From: Phycisphaerae bacterium
GTDB taxonomy: Bacteria > Planctomycetota > Phycisphaerae > Phycisphaerales > SM1A02
Assembly (NCBI GenBank): GCA_002862325.1
Contig: PKCT01000049.1
Location: 1-8,621 of the forward strand
Length of the DNA stretch: 8,621 bases
Reading direction: 5' to 3'
Below, piece after piece: positions 1 to 6,164 of this stretch. Positions within the stretch are counted from its first letter, which is position 1, and each line of letters starts with the position of its first letter. The position numbers were made by a program, and so were the translations under genes. A model generated the notes under the pieces. The model saw only the letters and a program-made list of their open reading frames with translations, did not search any database and was not told where the DNA came from.

Positions 1-1
1 C

Positions 2-865
2 TTCGTCTCGATCTTCTGGTTCGTGGTCGTGGTGCTGGTACGCAGGTCGCGACGGGAATCCGAGGATGCGATTCGACAGTTGGAATCGGAGTTGACCCCG
101 TCCGACCCGAACGTGCAGGATCTGGTGGCGACCCGCTCAAAGCCTGTGCATCGCGACCGATCCAATGCGATCGTCGTCCCGCTGATCGCCGCGATCGGTG
201 GAGTCGCCTGGTGGATGTCCGAACGGCCGGTGGTGGGGATCCTCGCATTCATCGCCGGCATGGTGGTTCTCAATACGATTCGGAACTCACAGAAGCAGCG
301 GGCCGAGCAGTTCGAGGCGGACGCCGCGCTCTCGGCCCTGGGCGTCGCGGCTCGGGCGCTGCGGGCGGGCATCCCCATGAGCGGTGTGCTGGAGGTCCTG
401 GGCAGGGAAGCGCGTGGCCAGACCGGGGAGGCGTTTCGGGAAATCCTCCAGCGCGAGACGCTCGGTGAACCCCTGGCTCGGGCGATCCGCGAGGTGCTTC
501 TGACATCCGAGCGGCCCGAGCTTCGAGCGTTCGGTCTGGCGATGATCGTGCAGACGACCTCGGGTGGTGATCTGGCCACCACGACGGATCGGCTGGTGAG
601 ATCGCTGGTCGATCGGGACTTCGTGCGCCGTCGAGTCCGTTCGATCCTGCTCTACGCGAGGGGAGCGACCTCGCTTCTCGCGTTCTTTCCGATCCTCATG
701 TTCATCATGATGGGGTCGGTCGTCGAGGGATATCTCGACTTCGTGCTGGATCGTCCCGTCGGTAACCTGCTCCTGCTGCTCAGTGCCTCGCTGGTTTTCG
801 TCGGACTGCTGACCGTCCAGAAGGTGGGGCGGATCGAACCCTCCCGGACAGGGGTGTCGGCATGA
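2..865 (+). CDS. tadB: TadB-like inner-membrane platform protein of the Tad/Flp pilus (5' partial)
   Basis: TadB is one of two GspF-like polytopic proteins that form the inner-membrane platform on which the Tad ATPase drives pilus assembly. The reading frame is open to the window edge and the upstream codons encode hydrophobic residues (FVSIFWF) leading into a GTG at 23, so that GTG is probably internal to the first membrane helix and the true start lies outside. Counting from 23, a paired hydrophobic segment spans about 49-86. A T2SSF-type cytoplasmic domain follows at about 100-205, with the usual 'LRAGIPMSGVLEVL' helix and 'TTSGGDLATTTDRL' stretch. Further membrane helices lie at about 212-232 and 246-265. 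The stop overlaps the tadC start (ATGA). Assignment rests on the T2SSF pattern, size and its tadC neighbour. The alternative is a generic type II secretion F protein, less likely beside Flp pilins. Confidence 0.88.
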   Translation, partial: FVSIFWFVVVVLVRRSRRESEDAIRQLESELTPSDPNVQDLVATRSKPVHRDRSNAIVVPLIAAIGGVAWWMSERPVVGILAFIAGMVVLNTIRNSQKQRAEQFEADAALSALGVAARALRAGIPMSGVLEVLGREARGQTGEAFREILQRETLGEPLARAIREVLLTSERPELRAFGLAMIVQTTSGGDLATTTDRLVRSLVDRDFVRRRVRSILLYARGATSLLAFFPILMFIMMGSVVEGYLDFVLDRPVGNLLLLLSASLVFVGLLTVQKVGRIEPSRTGVSA

Positions 866-1725
866 TTGAGATGCAGCAGTTCCTCGCGTCGATCGCCGCG
901 TTCGTCGCGGTGCTGATCGTTGGACTTCTGATCGATCGTCGGGATCGCGCCATCGCGCCGGCCGGCGTGGATCGCATCGCGACCGAGGCTGGACCGATCA
1001 CCAGGCAGATCAATCGCCGATTGCCCGGACGCTGGCGGGACCGGATGAACCGTGCGGGCATTCCCGAGGGGACGTCGCAGGCGATCTTCATCGCGGCAGC
1101 GATCGGGACGACGTTGCTGGGGCTGATCCTGGGCTTGCTCGTCGCGACCATGCTGGATTGGTCGTCCTCGATGCGGTTGGTGGCCGCGTTCATCGGACTT
1201 GGGGCGGGCTGGTGGGCGCCCCAGCTCTGGTTGGGCGCGAGGGAGCAGTCGCGATTCGCCGCGATGCTGGCCGAGTTTCCCGTGATGATCGATCTCCTGG
1301 AGATCTCGCTGCAGGGCGGACTCGCGCTGACCGCGGCCTGGGAGGTCGTGGCGTCGCACTTGGCGGTCATCTCGCCACCGCTCGCCGAAGAGATGCGACG
1401 CATCGAGCTCGAGGTCGAATTCGGGGGGGACTGGGCCATCGCCCTCGATCACGCGTGGGGGCGAACGGGCATCGGCGAGTTCCGGACGCTCGGCACCCTT
1501 CTTCGTCAATCGGAGCGATTCGGCACGGAGCTCACCGAGACCCTTCGCACCCAGTCGGACGCCTTGCGGCTGGAGGAGCGGCAGGGGCTCGAGGATCGTG
1601 CTCAGCGTGCTTCGATCGTCCTGCTCTTCCCGCTCGCGCTGATGATGTTTCCCGCAGTGCTTATCATTGTGGCCGGACCCATGCTCCTCATACTCCTGGA
1701 AAACCTGAGGACGGTGAACCCTTGA
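862..1725 (+). CDS. tadC: TadC-like inner-membrane platform protein of the Tad/Flp pilus
   Basis: TadC is the second GspF-family platform protein and is thought to act with TadB beneath the growing Flp pilus. The 287-residue product has an N-terminal membrane helix (about 6-23), two more at about 74-98 and 104-125, a T2SSF domain at about 135-250, and a long hydrophobic C-terminal segment at about 252-279. The domain shows typical TadC features: 'FPVMIDLLEISLQGGLAL' at 139-156 and a polar helix with 'LRQSERFGTEL' at 214-224. Length is normal for the family. The ATG at 862 overlaps the tadB stop by four bases and has AGGGG at 850-854, seven bases upstream. The stop (1723-1725) overlaps a TTG start of the next gene. 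Identity as TadC rather than TadB rests on gene order and length. Confidence 0.9.
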   Translation: MIEMQQFLASIAAFVAVLIVGLLIDRRDRAIAPAGVDRIATEAGPITRQINRRLPGRWRDRMNRAGIPEGTSQAIFIAAAIGTTLLGLILGLLVATMLDWSSSMRLVAAFIGLGAGWWAPQLWLGAREQSRFAAMLAEFPVMIDLLEISLQGGLALTAAWEVVASHLAVISPPLAEEMRRIELEVEFGGDWAIALDHAWGRTGIGEFRTLGTLLRQSERFGTELTETLRTQSDALRLEERQGLEDRAQRASIVLLFPLALMMFPAVLIIVAGPMLLILLENLRTVNP

Positions 1726-2300
1726 ACAGCATGCTCTTTCACGAAGCTCAAAAAGCCGAATCCTCGTGGTCCTCGGTTCCTCTGCCCCTTCTCCGGAGGG
1801 GCCGCCTCTTCGTCATCGGCCTGGTCACGCTGGCCGCGGGATGCGCCTCGAACCAGACCGACCGGGACCGCACCGTGGACGTGCCTGAAACCTTCATGGT
1901 CGAAGCCGATCGCGAGTTCGTTCGGTCGCCCTTCGAAGATCAGGCTCGAGCAGGCGTGGTGAGGAGTCGGACCATCTACGACTACCATTTCGAGCCCTAC
2001 GAGGCTCGGCTCACGCCGCTCGGCGTTCGAACCGTGGAAACGATCGCCGGGACCGGAAGTGGTCGTCTCTCCGTCCGCCGCGGCACCGCCTCAAGCGAAC
2101 TCTTCGATGCGAGGATCGAGACGGTGCGGGAGAGACTTCTGCGGGAGGGGGTGGCGGCCGAACGGATCGTGATCGTCGATCAGGCCGCCGGTGGAAGCGG
2201 AGTCGATTCCGTTCGGGCGATCGAGATTCAGAAGGACGTTCGGAACAACGCGATGAAGATCCCCACCGGGGAGATTTTGAACAATGGGGGCGGACAATGA
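1722..2300 (+). CDS. CpaD-like pilus assembly lipoprotein (putative)
   Basis: This is a 192-residue predicted outer-membrane or periplasmic lipoprotein in the Tad operon. A long polar N-region (1-28) is followed by a hydrophobic stretch and 'LAAGC', giving a lipidated Cys41. The lipobox is slightly atypical, with Ala at -3. The region at about 86-154 reads like CpaD or an OmpA-type alpha/beta fold: 'LTPLGVRTVETIA', then 'GRLSVRRG', then a helix with 'ARIETVRERLLREGVAAERI' and a closing strand 'VIVDQ'. CpaD-type lipoproteins support the Tad secretin and this place in the operon fits, but similarity is pattern-based only. I chose the TTG at 1722 because it overlaps the tadC stop (TTGA) and has GGTGA four bases upstream; the ATG at 1731 lacks a good ribosome binding site and would shorten the protein by three residues. 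The stop overlaps the next ATG. Confidence 0.7.
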   Translation: MNSMLFHEAQKAESSWSSVPLPLLRRGRLFVIGLVTLAAGCASNQTDRDRTVDVPETFMVEADREFVRSPFEDQARAGVVRSRTIYDYHFEPYEARLTPLGVRTVETIAGTGSGRLSVRRGTASSELFDARIETVRERLLREGVAAERIVIVDQAAGGSGVDSVRAIEIQKDVRNNAMKIPTGEILNNGGGQ

Positions 2301-2893
2301 AACTTCGCGACTGGATGGTCGTCACGCTCGCCGCGGTCGTACTGGTGTCGCTGGGGACGGGGTGCGCGACGTCTTCGGACGATGATCAGGATTGGTTCGA
2401 AGGGGGGGATCTCAAGCCCGCCTCGGCCGAGACGTTGCAGCTCACGGCGAGAATCTTGGCCGCAAAGGGGCGCACGGAACAGGCGACGGCGTTGCTGGAT
2501 CGGATGGCTCGGGAATATCCGGATTTCCTGGGGACCTACACGGAGGCGGCCGAGGTGTTTCTTCTCGAGGGTCGGATCGCCAAGGCGGTGGATGTGCTCG
2601 ATCTCGGGCTCGATCGTTTTCCAAACGAGCCCATACTCTTCAACGATCGAGGTATGTGTCGCCTTCTTCAGCAAGATCTCCCTCGAGCCACGGCGGATTT
2701 CACACGGGCGATGGAGCTTGATCCGTCAGATGGCGATTTCGTCGGCAATGCCGCGTTGGCTGCGGCTCTCCAGGGCGATGATTCTCGGGCTTTGGGGCTC
2801 TGGGAACGGGTCGTCTCACCAGGCCAGGCTCGCGCAAATCTTGCCATCGCGAAAAAGGCCCGCGGATCATTCGCAACGGGGGCCGATTCCTGA
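2297..2893 (+). CDS. TadD-like tetratricopeptide-repeat lipoprotein
   Basis: TadD proteins are TPR lipoproteins needed for Tad pilus assembly, probably helping secretin placement. The 198-residue product has a membrane-spanning N-terminus (about 7-20) ending in 'LGTGC', so Cys23 is a likely lipidation site, although Gly at -3 is unusual. An acidic linker (27-38) follows. About four TPR-like helical pairs cover roughly 44-77, 78-111, 112-145 and 146-178. The third is the clearest, with 'FNDRGMCRLLQQDLPRA' followed by 'FTRAMELDPSD'. The ATG at 2297 overlaps the preceding stop (ATGA) and has a G-rich site at 2286-2290. It is the last gene of the tightly overlapping block; the next gene begins 115 bases later. 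TPR structure is clear, and the TadD role is inferred from operon position. Confidence 0.8.
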   Translation: MKLRDWMVVTLAAVVLVSLGTGCATSSDDDQDWFEGGDLKPASAETLQLTARILAAKGRTEQATALLDRMAREYPDFLGTYTEAAEVFLLEGRIAKAVDVLDLGLDRFPNEPILFNDRGMCRLLQQDLPRATADFTRAMELDPSDGDFVGNAALAAALQGDDSRALGLWERVVSPGQARANLAIAKKARGSFATGADS

Positions 2894-2912
2894 GAATTCC
2901 TGTTTGTTGGTG

Positions 2913-2939
2913 TTGAATCGGTGTCACAACGGCTATATT
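2913..2939 (+). promoter_or_regulatory. Possible promoter ahead of the first pilin gene
   Basis: TTGAAT at 2913-2918 and TATATT at 2934-2939 resemble -35 and -10 boxes, with a short 15-base spacer. They lie in an AT-richer patch straight after the TadD-like stop, which would suit separate, stronger transcription of pilin genes. The spacing is suboptimal and the organism's promoter consensus is unknown, so this is tentative. Confidence 0.3.
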
Positions 2940-2955
2940 CGGCACTAGATACTTC

Positions 2956-2990
2956 CGGGGAGGTTGGACGCCTCCCCATAAACCTCCCCG
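2956..2990 (+). promoter_or_regulatory. Two mutually exclusive hairpins in the pilin leader
   Basis: CGGGGAGGTT at 2956-2965 is perfectly complementary to AACCTCCCCG at 2981-2990 (10 bp, 15-base loop). Its core GGGGAGG (2957-2963) is also perfectly complementary to the nearer CCTCCCC at 2971-2977 (7 bp, 7-base loop). The same arm can pair with only one partner at a time. The structure ends nine bases before the GGAGAG ribosome binding site of the first pilin. It could stabilise the mRNA 5' end or tune translation. The pairing is seen directly; the function is inferred. Confidence 0.5.
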
Positions 2991-3008
2991 AACATCTTGG
3001 AGAGAAAC

Positions 3009-3191
3009 ATGAACTGGATCATTAGCTTCCTCAAGGACGAGCGTGGCCTCGAGGCCGTCGAATTCCTCACCGCCGCGGTCCCCGTCACCGGTGGCGCCGC
3101 CGTTGCCTTCGTTGCCCTGAAGGAAGACATCGCGGCCAAGGGCGGCACGCTGATCGAGACGATCGCCGTGACTCCCGGCACTGGTCCCTGA
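3009..3191 (+). CDS. Divergent Flp-type prepilin
   Basis: This small gene encodes a 60-residue protein with Flp prepilin architecture. A short positively charged leader (1-13) ends in 'DERG', followed by 'LEAVEF' and a hydrophobic segment. Flp prepilins are cut after that Gly, with Glu at +5 and usually Tyr at +6. Here Glu is kept and Tyr is replaced by Phe, which gives a predicted 47-residue mature pilin. The mature segment is unusual for a pilin, with a Pro at residue 23, a Gly-Gly pair and charged residues soon after a short hydrophobic run. The ATG at 3009 is chosen over a TTG at 2997 because GGAGAG at 2999-3004 sits four bases before it. It follows the Tad genes and precedes a canonical Flp pilin, so it could be a minor pilin or pseudopilin. 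The leader hairpins suggest regulated or high expression. Confidence 0.75.
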   Translation: MNWIISFLKDERGLEAVEFLTAAVPVTGGAAVAFVALKEDIAAKGGTLIETIAVTPGTGP

Positions 3192-3285
3192 TCCAGTCGC
3201 AATCGACTTGGATCCAGTGCGTGTGATCCGGTTTAGCTGACGGCGCCGCGACGGTGTTGATCGGTCAGCCGGAGGGCAATGCGTA

Positions 3286-3326
3286 TCCGGGTCGACCCAC
3301 GCATTCGTTGCGTGGGTCGGCCCGGA
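3286..3326 (+). repeat. Strong inverted repeat (18-bp stem) between the two pilin genes
   Basis: The arm at 3286-3303 pairs with 3309-3326 around a five-base loop (TTCGT). The core CGACCCACGCA (3293-3303) against TGCGTGGGTCG (3309-3319) is perfect. The outer part continues with a single G-U pair. No T-tract follows on the + strand, so a classical Rho-independent terminator is not supported. It more likely acts as an mRNA stability or processing element separating the pilin messages, or as partial attenuation. Confidence 0.7.
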
Positions 3327-3371
3327 ACTCTTCAGCCCCGCCTACCAGGTGGGGATTGGAGCGACCGGACG

Positions 3372-3551
3372 ATGCTTTCCCAGTTCCGAAAATCCCTGGC
3401 CCGCTTCCTTCGCGACGAGCATGGGGCGGAGTCGATCGAGTACCTCACGATCGGAGTGATCCTGTCGTACGCGGTCGCGATCTTCGGCATCGGGCTCATC
3501 ACCATCCTGTCGGAGAATCTGACGGAGATCCTCGCGTCGATCGACGTTTGA
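3372..3551 (+). CDS. flp: Flp-type prepilin (canonical, likely major pilin)
   Basis: This gene encodes a 59-residue Flp/Fap-type prepilin. The leader (1-18) is basic and ends in 'FLRDEHG'. The cleavage motif is G|AESIEY, matching the Flp consensus with Glu at +5 and Tyr at +6. A continuous hydrophobic helix follows (about 25-43), then a short amphipathic tail, giving a 41-residue mature pilin. This should be the structural subunit of the fibre, processed by a TadV-type peptidase not present in the window. The frame is open upstream to an ATG at 3279, but that extension would run through the strong hairpin and add an Arg/Pro-rich sequence unlike any pilin leader, so ATG 3372 is preferred. GGAG at 3358-3361 is the best ribosome binding site, with a rather long ten-base spacing. 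The second pilin is hydrophobic and canonical where the first is not. Confidence 0.88.
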   Translation: MLSQFRKSLARFLRDEHGAESIEYLTIGVILSYAVAIFGIGLITILSENLTEILASIDV

Positions 3552-3790
3552 CGTCGCACCGGATCCCGGATGGTTCCCTTCGTTGATCTCAAGACCGTTT
3601 GTTCCCGTTCGCCGAGCGGTGCATGTCGCATGGGAAGGTCAGGTCCCGTAACTCTCCCCACGTGATGCGATCCGCACGACAGGAGTTCCTGGGACCGGGA
3701 TTCCGAGGGACCTGGCGGTTGCACCCAATGTGTCCGCAGTGATCGTCGATGCCTCTTCTGACCTTCTTTTGAGGGTCGGGGAGGATCGCG
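3552..3790. other. Intergenic stretch with no convincing gene
   Basis: This 239-base stretch follows the second pilin stop. Frames crossing it lack a plausible start, ribosome binding site and protein character. I see no tRNA and no T-tract terminator. CAGGTCCC near 3640-3647 can pair with GGGACCTG near 3707-3714, but the loop is long and the pairing weak. The right end holds the hairpin at 3758-3779 and the ribosome binding site of the next ORF. Confidence 0.5.
3758..3779 (+). promoter_or_regulatory. Hairpin adjoining the ribosome binding site of the small secreted ORF
   Basis: GACCTTC (3760-3766) pairs with GAGGGTC (3771-3777) across a TTTT loop, with one G-U pair, and can extend outward by weaker pairs at 3758-3759/3778-3779. 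The 3' side runs into the GGGGAGG site (3778-3784), so folding could limit ribosome access. The pairing is visible; a regulatory role is speculative. Confidence 0.35.
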
Positions 3791-4045
3791 ATGCGACATG
3801 TGGGCAGCCGGCTGCCGTATGGACCACCAATCGAGTGGATTCTGACTCGGGCCGTCTTGAGCGCTTTGATGCTCACGACCATGGCTGGCGTCTCGGCGGC
3901 TGCCGCACCGCTGGCCGATCGCCTGGCGCAGAACCTCGCATCCGTCGATGCGGGGTTGGAGATACGGGAAGTCCCTCAGTACGACTGTGATGCCCGTCGA
4001 GGTTCTATCCCGGAAGCCTTGAAGGCACCGTTGATGTCGACATGA
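3791..4045 (+). CDS. Small predicted secreted protein, possibly truncated
   Basis: This 84-residue ORF has no function I recognise. Its ATG is preceded by an excellent ribosome binding site, GGGGAGG at 3778-3784 with six-base spacing. The product has a polar N-region (1-20), a hydrophobic core (about 21-36) and a likely signal peptidase site near 'VSAAAA|PLAD'. The remaining 45 or so residues include a short amphipathic helix ('ADRLAQNLASVDAG') and then sequence without clear character. The last 70 bases overlap the 3' end of the convergent msr gene. The final 25 or so codons include ATA, CGA and TGT, unlike the GC-rich codons before them. This may be the front of a once longer exported protein that now reads into a neighbour's DNA. 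It lies on the Tad strand, but nothing ties it to the pilus. It could also be a pseudogene fragment. Confidence 0.45.
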   Translation: MRHVGSRLPYGPPIEWILTRAVLSALMLTTMAGVSAAAAPLADRLAQNLASVDAGLEIREVPQYDCDARRGSIPEALKAPLMST

Positions 4046-5115
4046 CAGGCTCGACCGGTCTTTTCGACGTAGTCCTGGTGGTACTCCTCGGCGGGATAGA
4101 ACGTCTCGGTGGGCTCGATCTCGGTCACGATCGTACGGTCTGCGAAGTCGGGGCTGGCTTGGACCTCCTGGACGACACGTCGGGCCGTTTCGAGCTGGTC
4201 GTCTCCGACCGTGTAGATTCCAGAGCGATACTGCGTGCCTCGGTCGGGGCCCTGGCGATTCAGTTGGGTCGGGTCGTGAAGGTAGAGAAAGAACTTCACG
4301 AGATCCGCGTATTCGACCTTCGAGGGGTCGTAGACGACCTTGACGCTTTCCGCGTGACCCGTATCCCCGGTGCAGATCTGTCGGTATGACGGATTCTTCA
4401 CATGGCCCTGTTGATATCCACTATCAACCGAAAGGACGCCCGGGATCGACTTGAAGGCGTGTTCGACGCCCCAGAAGCAGCCGCCGGCGAAGTAGGCCTC
4501 CTGGGTCTTCATGGCGGGCCGCGACCGTTCGGGAACCTCATCCCCATCCTCGATGAACACGAGCGACTCGCTGTTGAGGCAGTATCGCTGCCCGGTCGGC
4601 GCCGGCCCGTCGGGGAAGACGTGACCGAGGTGGGCGCCGCAGCGGGCGCAGCAGATCTCCGTTCGAACCATGCCGTGCGTCGTGTCGGTCTTCTCGGTGA
4701 TGTGAGCCGGGTCGAACCCTGTGAAGAAGCTCGGCCAGCCGGTACCGGAAGTGAACTTGTGTTCGCTCTTGAAGAGAGGAAGGCCGCAGACGACGCAGGC
4801 GTAGATCCCTTCCTTCTTGTTGTCGAGCAGCGTGCCGCAGAACGCGGCTTCGGTGCCGGCCTGCTGGGTGATCCGGTACTGCTCCGGCGTGAGCGACTTG
4901 GCCAGCTTCTCGACCTCGTCGCGCGGGAGCGGGGTGATGTCGTATCCGGAGGCGGACATGATTCGGCCATCGTCGGTCTTGATGGTCTTCACAGCGGAGA
5001 TCTCCTTCGAGGAGGGACTGGACGGTGGCCCGGCGATCGGACCGAGTGCGAGTCCAAGGCCGCCGACGAGGAGGGCGGAGGCGGCGAAGAGAACGAGGTG
5101 GTGTTGGAGACGCAT
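3976..5115 (-). CDS. Exported bifunctional methionine sulfoxide reductase, MsrB-MsrA fusion
   Basis: This enzyme reduces methionine sulfoxide in proteins: MsrB acts on the R form and MsrA on the S form. The 379-residue product has an N-terminal signal or anchor (about 5-30, no lipobox), so repair probably occurs outside the cytoplasm. The MsrB domain spans about 62-190. Zinc-binding Cys pairs are C107/C110 and C156/C159, 'SGTGWPSF' lies at 123-130, and the catalytic Cys179 is in 'GQRYC'. Cys93 in 'AFCG' is a candidate resolving residue. The MsrA domain spans about 205-360 with 'GGCFWG' (catalytic Cys213), 'EEYHQDY' (343-349) and Cys357 as probable resolving residue. I chose ATG 5115 because GAGGAG sits six bases upstream and the signal begins directly after it; an upstream ATG at 5199 adds 28 non-signal-like residues. 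The C-terminal tail beyond 'CHVDI' looks added. Domain order is B then A. Confidence 0.93.
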   Translation of the reverse strand: MRLQHHLVLFAASALLVGGLGLALGPIAGPPSSPSSKEISAVKTIKTDDGRIMSASGYDITPLPRDEVEKLAKSLTPEQYRITQQAGTEAAFCGTLLDNKKEGIYACVVCGLPLFKSEHKFTSGTGWPSFFTGFDPAHITEKTDTTHGMVRTEICCARCGAHLGHVFPDGPAPTGQRYCLNSESLVFIEDGDEVPERSRPAMKTQEAYFAGGCFWGVEHAFKSIPGVLSVDSGYQQGHVKNPSYRQICTGDTGHAESVKVVYDPSKVEYADLVKFFLYLHDPTQLNRQGPDRGTQYRSGIYTVGDDQLETARRVVQEVQASPDFADRTIVTEIEPTETFYPAEEYHQDYVEKTGRACHVDINGAFKASGIEPRRASQSY

Positions 5116-5258
5116 GGTGAACTCCTCTATCGGTCCGTCGAAAGTCGGACCCTCAGCCAAGGGTACGCCGGGCTCGTGGCACGGGTCGGATTCCGTCACT
5201 GAAAGCGGGTGTTCGCCCCGTGCGACCGCCTGGATGACCGAATTTCGTCGCGAATCCC
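5116..5258 (-). promoter_or_regulatory. Leader and spacer upstream of the msr gene with a small hairpin
   Basis: This 143-base gap separates the hydrolase stop from the msr start. On either strand GGTCCG (5132-5137) pairs with CGGACC (5146-5151) across an eight-base loop, a few bases upstream of the msr ribosome binding site (5122-5127). I see no clear -35/-10 pair and no T-tract terminator. The gap is long enough for a separate msr promoter, but this is not shown. Confidence 0.3.
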
Positions 5259-6164
5259 TCAGGACGCGGTCCGGGTCTGGAGGTATCGCCGGACCCCTGC
5301 GAGATTCATCGAGAGCAGGCTCCGCTTGGCGAACGCCCGCAAGTGGGCCTGGTCGAGATTGCGGCCCTCCTCCGAGATCCAGGCCCGGTAGGCGGCGAGG
5401 CGGTCCTCGTCCTCGAGGGTGTCGTCTTCGATCAGCTCGCGAAGAACGTCCGTCTCGCGTTCCAGGCGGTCCCGCACCCTCGCCAGGTGGGCACGGGGAT
5501 CCTCGATCCGGCCGAAATGGGTGAGTTCGAGTCGGTCGAAATCCATCGCTTCGAGGCGTGCGAGAGACGCCAGCCAGGGTTCGAGCTCGAACTCCGGAGG
5601 CGCGAGGGGAAAGAGCGGAAAGTTGGTTCCCGGGAGACGCATCGCCGCAACGTCGCCGGTGAAGCAGACCCGCCGTCCATCGATCTCCGTCGCCCAGGCA
5701 TGGTGATGCCGCGCGTGTCCGGGGGTTTCGATGGCGGTGAAGGCGACGTTTCCGAAATCGAGGCGGGCCCCGTCCTCGACCGGCGCGACCCGGGACTCCG
5801 GGCAGCGAAGGAGCTCACCGAAGATCCGATCGAGTTCGTCGCCGTAGATCCGTCTCGCGCTCGCATTGAGTCTCGATGGATCGCTCAGATGGCGAACGCC
5901 GAAGGGATGGACGTGGACGGTGGCCCCGTGATCCGCGAACCATCCCGCCGCGCCGGCATGGTCGAGGTGGATGTGGGTCAGAAGGATGGCGTGGATGGAG
6001 TCCGGGTCGACGCCCAGCCGCTGCAGTTCGCGTCGCAGCGTTTGGAGCGTCACGGCGGGGCCCGATTCGACGAGCACCGGTCCACGCTCCGTCTCGAAGA
6101 GGAACACCGCGTCGGCTTCGTCGAGTCCGTGATACTTCAGGTCGATCGTCTGGTAGCCGCTCAT
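5259..6164 (-). CDS. Metallo-beta-lactamase-fold hydrolase
   Basis: This 301-residue protein has the metal ligands of the metallo-beta-lactamase superfamily: 'THIHLDHAG' (H64, H66, D68, H69), His150 in 'ETPGH', Asp171 in 'FTGD' and His216 in 'LTHFG'. Such a complete set supports a dinuclear zinc or iron hydrolase, in the broad glyoxalase II, lactonase and related hydrolase group rather than a true antibiotic beta-lactamase. There is no signal peptide, so it should be cytoplasmic. Residues about 222-301 form a charged, helix-rich C-terminal extension with many Arg, Glu and Asp. The ATG at 6164 overlaps the stop of the RND transporter gene by four bases and has no strong ribosome binding site of its own, which implies translational coupling. 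The substrate cannot be read from the sequence. The coupling hints at handling a compound the pump also exports, but it may simply be operon housekeeping. Confidence 0.88.
   Translation of the reverse strand: MSGYQTIDLKYHGLDEADAVFLFETERGPVLVESGPAVTLQTLRRELQRLGVDPDSIHAILLTHIHLDHAGAAGWFADHGATVHVHPFGVRHLSDPSRLNASARRIYGDELDRIFGELLRCPESRVAPVEDGARLDFGNVAFTAIETPGHARHHHAWATEIDGRRVCFTGDVAAMRLPGTNFPLFPLAPPEFELEPWLASLARLEAMDFDRLELTHFGRIEDPRAHLARVRDRLERETDVLRELIEDDTLEDEDRLAAYRAWISEEGRNLDQAHLRAFAKRSLLSMNLAGVRRYLQTRTAS

Noticed and set aside
652..1509. - strand open frames antisense to tadB and tadC
   Set aside because: Composition is typical of a coding shadow, and the + strand products have clear membrane helices and T2SSF patterns.
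2925..2960. A sigma-54 type promoter ahead of the first pilin
   Set aside because: GGCAC is present at 2941-2945, but no GC element stands at the required spacing downstream.
3286..3326. The inter-pilin hairpin as a Rho-independent terminator
   Set aside because: No run of T follows on the + strand, and the preceding bases give no A-tract of note for the opposite strand.
3279..3371. Upstream extension of the second pilin to the ATG at 3279
   Set aside because: It would encode an Arg/Pro-rich stretch through the 18-bp hairpin and make a leader unlike any Flp prepilin.
4402..5202. Long + strand open frame of 266 codons opposite the msr gene
   Set aside because: It is antisense to a strongly conserved gene, its translation has no fold-like pattern, and GC-rich coding DNA often leaves the complementary frame open.
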